DNA of 40,091 nucleotides from an uncultured Saprospiraceae bacterium (GTDB taxonomy: Bacteria > Bacteroidota > Bacteroidia > Chitinophagales > Saprospiraceae), in contig CALGLU010000027.1 of assembly GCA_937959275.1 (NCBI GenBank), positions 1-40,091 of the forward strand. Direction: 5' to 3'. The notes beneath the pieces are model-generated. The model was not told the DNA's origin. It was given only the letters and a program-made list of their open reading frames with translations, and made no database searches. Positions 35,736 to 40,091 of the stretch are shown here, piece after piece. A program made the position numbers and the translations under genes. Position 1 is the first letter of the stretch. Each line of letters begins with the position of its first letter.

Positions 35736-38517
35736 TAGAGTTAAATAAAATGACAGCTAGATCTGCCAATGCACGTTCGTGTTCGTTGATGTCTGCCATT
35801 TGCAAATCAGGTTCATAGTCTTCAAACACATCTAGGGTTTCTGTAAATTTAAATGGCTCACCAGTCATTTCTTCAAACATGTGTCGTTCTATTTCTTTGG
35901 GATAGTCTAGTTTCGGAATGTCAGTCTCTTTATGATAGGCGATCATTTGATTGAGGTATTCTTCTGATAGGTTTAATTCATGCTCTGTCGGATTGCGTTT
36001 GTAAATGGATACAAATAGATCGTGGATTGAATTAGGGTTTTCTTTTTTGGATAGTTTTTTGGCGATAGCGATTGCTCTATCTCGTATAAATTTATCATTA
36101 AAGAGCATGAAGACTTGTGGTGTCACAGTCGAATTGGATCTCCGCTCGCAGGACAGGTTTGGGCTGGGTTGATTAAAAATTTCTAATAGTGGATTAGCTA
36201 GACCTCTTAGTTTTAGGTTATATATTGTACGTCGATTTCGCTGTTGGATTGTTGGTGATGGTTGATAAGCGGGAGCAACTGAGCCCATCGTGTGACGCGG
36301 TTGAAGAGCAACCTCTTGATGTATTTCAGGTCTTATCGGCAGACCGCCCATTTCATAATTTAATTCTCCACTGGACATCAACATCGCATCGCGGATTTCT
36401 TCTGCGTCTAGACGTCGCGGAGAAAAAACGGCTAACAAATGATTGTCTGGATCTACATCAGCTAAGCGGTTGCGGTTTGGATGGAGGCTGCTTCTTTGCC
36501 AAGCCTCTGATGAGAGGATGAGCTTGTGGATCTTTTTGACAGACCAACCGTTTTCAATAAAATAGTGAGCTAGCCAATCGAGTAATTCAGGGTGTGTTGG
36601 TTTATTGCCAGATACACCTAAGTTATTGGGGTTGCCGGCGATACCTTTCCCAAAGTGATATTGCCAGATTCTATTGACCATAGTTCTTGCGACCAGAGGA
36701 TTGTCTGGGTGGGTTAGCCATTTTGCAAACTGATGACGCCTACCATTCATTGTTTCTGGAATATCCATTGTTGGTTGAGTGTTTATTAAGGTAGAGTCAG
36801 CGTTTATAACTTCTGAGACTATGCTTAATACACCTGGCTTGACAGTATCGGATTTTGCATAAACGGAACCACCTGTCAGGATAAATGTTTCTTGTGGGTT
36901 GTCTTCAATTGTGTCGGGTAATGGTAATAGCTTTCTACTGTGTTGGACACTTGTTGGTCCATTATAGACACTAAAGGCTAGCGGTTCAAAGGCTGCAGAT
37001 TCTTTAGTCAGGAGAGATTTAAATTTGTCCCATTGCTTGAGTTGTCCTAACTCATCAAAGGTCAGTTTGCCATTGCGAGGAGGTTTTTCATTTTCGGTAA
37101 GTTTGCCTCTTTGCTTTCTTGGGATATAAGGTTTGCCTCTTGCAGCAAACCATTTTCTGATATCATTTTCTTTCTTCTCGTTGAGGCGTTTATGTTCAGT
37201 CTTGGCGCGATTAAGTGCTTTCGTGACACGAGCTTTTTCTTGATTGATGAGCGACAGGTTTTCTGCCGATAAAAATGGGGCAGGACGTTCTGTAAATTGC
37301 GTTGTTGCAAAAACAGCCTGGATACCGTAAACATCTTTTGTGGGGATGGGATCAAATTTGTGGTCATGACATCTGGCACATCGGAGTGGTTGTGCTATGA
37401 ATACTTCACCAACACTATTTGTGATATCATCTAAGTATAGCTGTCTCGTTTCTGCTTCTACACTCATGCCTGTATGTTCCCAAGGGCCCATACGGAGGAA
37501 GCCAGTAGCGATTAAATTTTCTGGATCTGTAGCATCGATTTCGTCGCCGGCAATTTGTTCCAGAATAAATTCATCATACCGTTTATCATCATTAAATGCG
37601 CGGATGACATAATCTCTATAGCGCCACGCATTAGGACGTATAAAATCATTTGAGAATCCATCCGAGTCAGCGTAGCGGACGACGTCAAGCCAGTGTCTAG
37701 CCCATTGCTCACCGTATTTGTCACTCGCGAGATAGGAATCAATTAATTCGGAGAATGCCTCTGGATCTTCATTTGAAATAAAATCGTCAATGTCTTTTTT
37801 TGTTGGAGGTAATCCAGTAAGATCATAACTCAATCGAGTGATCAGATTTTCTTTTTCTGCTTTTGGTGCAGGACTAACATTTGCTTGTCGAAGTTTATTA
37901 TTAATAAAATAATCGATGGGCTTGTCTTTATGAGCTTCAGGTATTGCAACTGGCTTGATGGGATAAAAGGCCCAGATGTCCTTGGTGTTATATGCTCTGT
38001 GTGCCCAAGAATCAGATAGGCCTCCAATAGAAGGAATTTTAATTTTACCTTTTTGTATCCAGTCTCCAGATGCTAGGAGTTCCTTACGTTTGTTGTCAGT
38101 TGGCCATGGTGCACCTTGATTGATCCAAGATTTTATACTTTCAATTTCTTCTTGGTTTAATTTGTCATTTTCTTTTGGAGGCATAGCCGTATCGTCATCG
38201 ATCCGAGTAATGGCGAGATAGAGCGGGCTGTTTTCTGCGTCCATGGGAATGATTGCTGCTTTGCCAGATTCGCCTCCTTTTAATAATGAGGCCAAGCTTG
38301 TCAAATTTAAATCACCTTCTAATTCTTTAGGGTCTTCGCCATGGCAGCTGAAGCACCTATTTTCTAGGATGGGGTAGACTTCGTAGGCAAACAAGGCTTC
38401 TGCATCAATATTTTCGAGGGTTGGCGTTTGGCATGAATAGAGTAAGATGGTGATAATGAATATCCATGTCCATAACTGGAAGGGGTTAGTGGGTTTTTGT
38501 AGAATCCGTTTTTTCAC
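35713..38517 (-). CDS. DUF1549/DUF1553 protein with cytochrome-c domain (PSCyt1-PSCyt2-PSD1)
   Basis: A 934-residue lipoprotein beginning at a GTG codon (MKKRILQKP; lipobox LYSC, Cys29). Domain order: planctomycete cytochrome domain PSCyt1 with the heme motif CFSCH near 54-58 and a distal AMPPKEND methionine; PSCyt2/DUF1549 (about 200-405) with YDLTGLPPT, WARHWLDVVRYADSDG and a second CARCHDHKFDPIP heme-like motif; a charged coiled-coil-like linker (about 420-480); and PSD1/DUF1553 (about 620-880) with NRIWQYHFGKG, LGVSGNKPTHPELLDWLA and RRLDAEEIRDAML. The function is unknown, though a periplasmic redox or sugar-oxidising role is often supposed. It is first in a two-gene unit with the DUF1501 gene. 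Confidence 0.9.
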   Translation of the reverse strand: MKKRILQKPTNPFQLWTWIFIITILLYSCQTPTLENIDAEALFAYEVYPILENRCFSCHGEDPKELEGDLNLTSLASLLKGGESGKAAIIPMDAENSPLYLAITRIDDDTAMPPKENDKLNQEEIESIKSWINQGAPWPTDNKRKELLASGDWIQKGKIKIPSIGGLSDSWAHRAYNTKDIWAFYPIKPVAIPEAHKDKPIDYFINNKLRQANVSPAPKAEKENLITRLSYDLTGLPPTKKDIDDFISNEDPEAFSELIDSYLASDKYGEQWARHWLDVVRYADSDGFSNDFIRPNAWRYRDYVIRAFNDDKRYDEFILEQIAGDEIDATDPENLIATGFLRMGPWEHTGMSVEAETRQLYLDDITNSVGEVFIAQPLRCARCHDHKFDPIPTKDVYGIQAVFATTQFTERPAPFLSAENLSLINQEKARVTKALNRAKTEHKRLNEKKENDIRKWFAARGKPYIPRKQRGKLTENEKPPRNGKLTFDELGQLKQWDKFKSLLTKESAAFEPLAFSVYNGPTSVQHSRKLLPLPDTIEDNPQETFILTGGSVYAKSDTVKPGVLSIVSEVINADSTLINTQPTMDIPETMNGRRHQFAKWLTHPDNPLVARTMVNRIWQYHFGKGIAGNPNNLGVSGNKPTHPELLDWLAHYFIENGWSVKKIHKLILSSEAWQRSSLHPNRNRLADVDPDNHLLAVFSPRRLDAEEIRDAMLMSSGELNYEMGGLPIRPEIHQEVALQPRHTMGSVAPAYQPSPTIQQRNRRTIYNLKLRGLANPLLEIFNQPSPNLSCERRSNSTVTPQVFMLFNDKFIRDRAIAIAKKLSKKENPNSIHDLFVSIYKRNPTEHELNLSEEYLNQMIAYHKETDIPKLDYPKEIERHMFEEMTGEPFKFTETLDVFEDYEPDLQMADINEHERALADLAVILFNSNEFIYVY

Positions 38518-38616
38518 TGTTCTAAAATACGAGTTTAATTAGGAGGAGACAAAAACAAATGGGGTAAAACGTTAGTGTCGAGTTATATTCTAGATGTTAT
38601 GGCCCCTAATACGGCA

Positions 38617-38689
38617 AGAGGAACGGAGTCCTTTGCCTCAGATTGGAGACACGGCAGCTTGATCCTGAATCGAAGGTCTCCGTACCTCT
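38617..38689. repeat. REP/MITE-like inverted repeat next to the IS110 element
   Basis: AGAGGAACGGAG (38617-38628) is matched by the inverted CTCCGTACCTCT (38678-38689), 11 of 12, with an inner GGAGAC/GTCTCC pair (38645-38650, 38676-38681). The left end resembles the repeat at 27062-27138. A partial direct copy, CGGAGTTCTTTGCTTGAG, lies at 38701-38718. The 38518-38787 gap contains no credible gene. Confidence 0.65.
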
Positions 38690-38824
38690 CGATTAAGGAG
38701 CGGAGTTCTTTGCTTGAGTTTAATCGAAGTCATCATTTCAAGAAACAGTATCGGGTATGAGATCCTAAATCAAACCTGCCTTCCGAATTTCTACGTCTAA
38801 CCAAATAAATATAGTTAAATTTTG

Positions 38825-39826
38825 TTATGCATAAGCCATTAATTTAACATAAGGAGTTTGTCTGCTTATAACAGAGAAAACCCTATGAATTAATTTGTTT
38901 TTGACTGCATTTAAAACGACTCCTTTTTCTTTTCCTTCACTTAGTTTTCGATTATAATACAATGATAATCCTGGATCATGGGTTATTGCACTTGCTATGC
39001 AATTTGACAGTATACTTTTAATCTTTTTATTAGCGATATGGCTGACTTTGGTTTTCCCTACTTTTGTACCTGATTGGTTAGCAAATGGCGCAACACCACA
39101 GTAACATGCAAATTTTCTGGAGCTACTAAAGTTTTGATAATTATCAGTAAATGCTATAATATAAGCAGATGTAACATTACCTATTCCAATGACTGATTTT
39201 GCCAGTTTATCATTGAAAGCCACTTCTGGATCGCTTTGTATAAGCTCTTGAATTAAATCATCTAACACCTTTATTTGGTTCTCATAAGCTTTAATCAAAA
39301 TATCATCTCCTTGCTTTAAGGTCTCATACAACTTATCGTCTATATAGCCTTTTTGTTCTGTAAGAGAAACGCTCAAAGATTGTTTTTGTCTAACCAATAA
39401 ATCTCTTCTTGACAATAGTTTTTTCAACTTGATAATCAATGATTTAGATAGAATAGTCGGTTTTATTGAATCCCTTTTTTCAAAAGCATATTGACATATG
39501 TCTTTGGAATCAATTTTATCATTTTTACCTCTGCGTAGACCAAGAGATCGTGCTATTCTCATAGCATTTTCTTCTTTAAAAGCTATCTCTTGCAAGATCA
39601 GCCAATTGAGCAATGGTTTTGAGTAAATACCTGTATTTTCAAAGCAAATAAACCACTCACTAATGGGTACATCAGTAATTTTTGAAAGATCTCTGACAAA
39701 ATCTTTAAATCCTTTTTCAGAATTTAAGTACTGGCCTAAATAGATAGGTTTTCCATGTAAACGATATGATACATCAATAACTGCTTTTGATATATCAGAT
39801 CCAATATAAAATGAATAAATAGACAT
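38825..39826 (-). CDS. IS110-family transposase/recombinase
   Basis: A 333-residue DEDD recombinase. The N-terminal RuvC-like domain (about 5-155) shows the acidic set Asp11 (YIGSDISKAVIDVS), Glu63 (CFENTG), Asp103 and Asp106 (KNDKIDSKD). A coiled-coil region (about 160-200) leads to the C-terminal Transposase_20 domain (SVIGIGNVTSAYIIAF, FACYCGVAPFANQSGTKVG) with the probable nucleophile Ser252. All key residues are present and the frame is intact, so the enzyme is probably active. Long non-coding DNA lies 5' and only about 35 bases 3' of the gene, which places it in the IS110 group and not the IS1111 group. The known member IS621 uses a bridge RNA made from the 5' region. Confidence 0.95.
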   Translation of the reverse strand: MSIYSFYIGSDISKAVIDVSYRLHGKPIYLGQYLNSEKGFKDFVRDLSKITDVPISEWFICFENTGIYSKPLLNWLILQEIAFKEENAMRIARSLGLRRGKNDKIDSKDICQYAFEKRDSIKPTILSKSLIIKLKKLLSRRDLLVRQKQSLSVSLTEQKGYIDDKLYETLKQGDDILIKAYENQIKVLDDLIQELIQSDPEVAFNDKLAKSVIGIGNVTSAYIIAFTDNYQNFSSSRKFACYCGVAPFANQSGTKVGKTKVSHIANKKIKSILSNCIASAITHDPGLSLYYNRKLSEGKEKGVVLNAVKNKLIHRVFSVISRQTPYVKLMAYA

Positions 39827-39854
39827 AACTTTAAATTTATAAATGAGAAGATTA

Positions 39855-40004
39855 TCACTATTACCTTTAGTAGGCCCTAACGCCTAAATTTCTACATGGT
39901 GCTAATCTAAAATAGTAGCGGAAGACTAATTCGGCAGGTAAGGCATAATCCTTAGACAGGCAGATAGTTCACCTCCGCTACTTTATTAACAATTAAGATG
40001 TTAA
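39855..40004 (-). ncRNA. Predicted bridge RNA of the IS110 element
   Basis: Read on the minus strand from high to low coordinate: a 5' hairpin (TTAAC/GTTAA, 39986-40004); then a long stem AGTAGCGGA/TCCGCTACT (39974-39982 with 39914-39922) continued by ACTA/TAGT, opening into a symmetric 10+10 internal loop and closed by TAAGG/CCTTA (39939-39954); then a third hairpin, TAGGC/GCCTA (39871-39886 region), enclosed by TTTAG/CTAAA. The loop strands of the second hairpin are TCTGCCTGTC and CCTGCCGAAT, suggesting the target loop. The third region contains GTAGAAATT and TACTAAAGG, which match the right and left IS ends, suggesting the donor loop. Exact 5' and 3' ends are estimates. Confidence 0.65.
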
Positions 40005-40091
40005 ACTAACAAAAGAAAAAGAAGCAAAAAGAAAATATACATAGTAGTAATAGTAATGTGATTATAAATAATCAATTACAATACTAAAGGG

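Larger units (their letters stand above)
38788..40091 (-). mobile_element. IS110-family insertion sequence with guide-RNA region, reaching the window end
   Basis: An element of about 1.3 kb containing a DEDD transposase gene and a structured 5' non-coding region. The ends are inferred from guide matches and not from terminal inverted repeats, which this family lacks. On the minus strand the right end is near GTAGAAATT (plus 38786-38794), which recurs in the non-coding region at 39887-39895. The left end is near CCTTTAGTA (plus 40082-40090), whose complement is in the non-coding region at 39864-39872. Exact boundaries and the core dinucleotide cannot be fixed because the outer left flank lies outside the window. 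Confidence 0.75.

Noticed and set aside
38575-38760. A 61-codon plus-strand reading frame between the cytochrome gene and the IS
   Set aside because: It lies across an inverted repeat and a partial repeat copy, has no recognisable protein pattern, and is explained as repeat DNA.
1-40091. CRISPR array, tRNA or rRNA genes, replication origin, prophage
   Set aside because: I looked for regularly spaced repeats, tRNA-like cloverleaf ends, rRNA core sequences and phage structural genes and saw none.

Overview
The window reads as chromosomal DNA of a Bacteroidota bacterium, probably a marine polysaccharide degrader. This rests on a SusC/SusD pair, type IX secretion (T9SS) C-terminal domains, short-form Adk, a promoter -7 box of the TAnnTTTG type, almost no Shine-Dalgarno sequences, and lipoproteins throughout. 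Some protein tails resemble Saprospiria (Lewinella-like) proteins, but that placement is an inference.

Layout. 1-120 is the end of a TonB-family protein with a terminator. 402-812 is a small membrane protein. 848-4911 (minus) is a housekeeping block: obgE, adk, an NlpC/P60 lipoprotein, rplY (L25/Ctc) and prs. 5168-11529 (minus) is an L-rhamnose operon: fused RhaD aldolase/lactaldehyde dehydrogenase, RhaI isomerase, FGGY rhamnulokinase, and an NCS1-type permease where a sugar importer would be expected. A GntR-type regulator is divergent at 11729-12814. 12921-16252 (minus) carries two sulfatases and L-rhamnose mutarotase. 16646-20143 (plus) is one polypeptide joining an S1 sulfatase to a GH78 alpha-L-rhamnosidase. 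20272-21648 (minus) is a T9SS type-B secreted protein with a possible glycan-binding front. 21976-29050 (plus) holds SusC, SusD and a heparinase II/III-like lyase. A TfoX-N protein follows. 29860-38517 (minus) holds a giant lamin-tail/CotH secreted protein and a planctomycete-style DUF1501 + DUF1549/DUF1553 cytochrome pair. 38788-40091 is an IS110-family element that appears to run to the end of the window.

Together 5.1-29 kb looks like a utilisation locus for a sulfated, rhamnose-containing, uronate-containing glycan; ulvan from green algae is the best-known fit. SusCD imports oligomers. The lyase, sulfatases and sulfatase-rhamnosidase cut and desulfate them. Free L-rhamnose is mutarotated, isomerised, phosphorylated and split to DHAP and L-lactaldehyde, which is oxidised. 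A 9-bp motif (TCCTGTACT) occurs four times, all in the three divergent promoter regions of this locus, and is a candidate regulon operator.

The most striking non-coding signal is upstream of the IS110 transposase. There the sequence folds into a bridge-RNA-like structure whose loop strands match the element's own two ends and part of its flank. Several families of intergenic palindromic repeats are also present.
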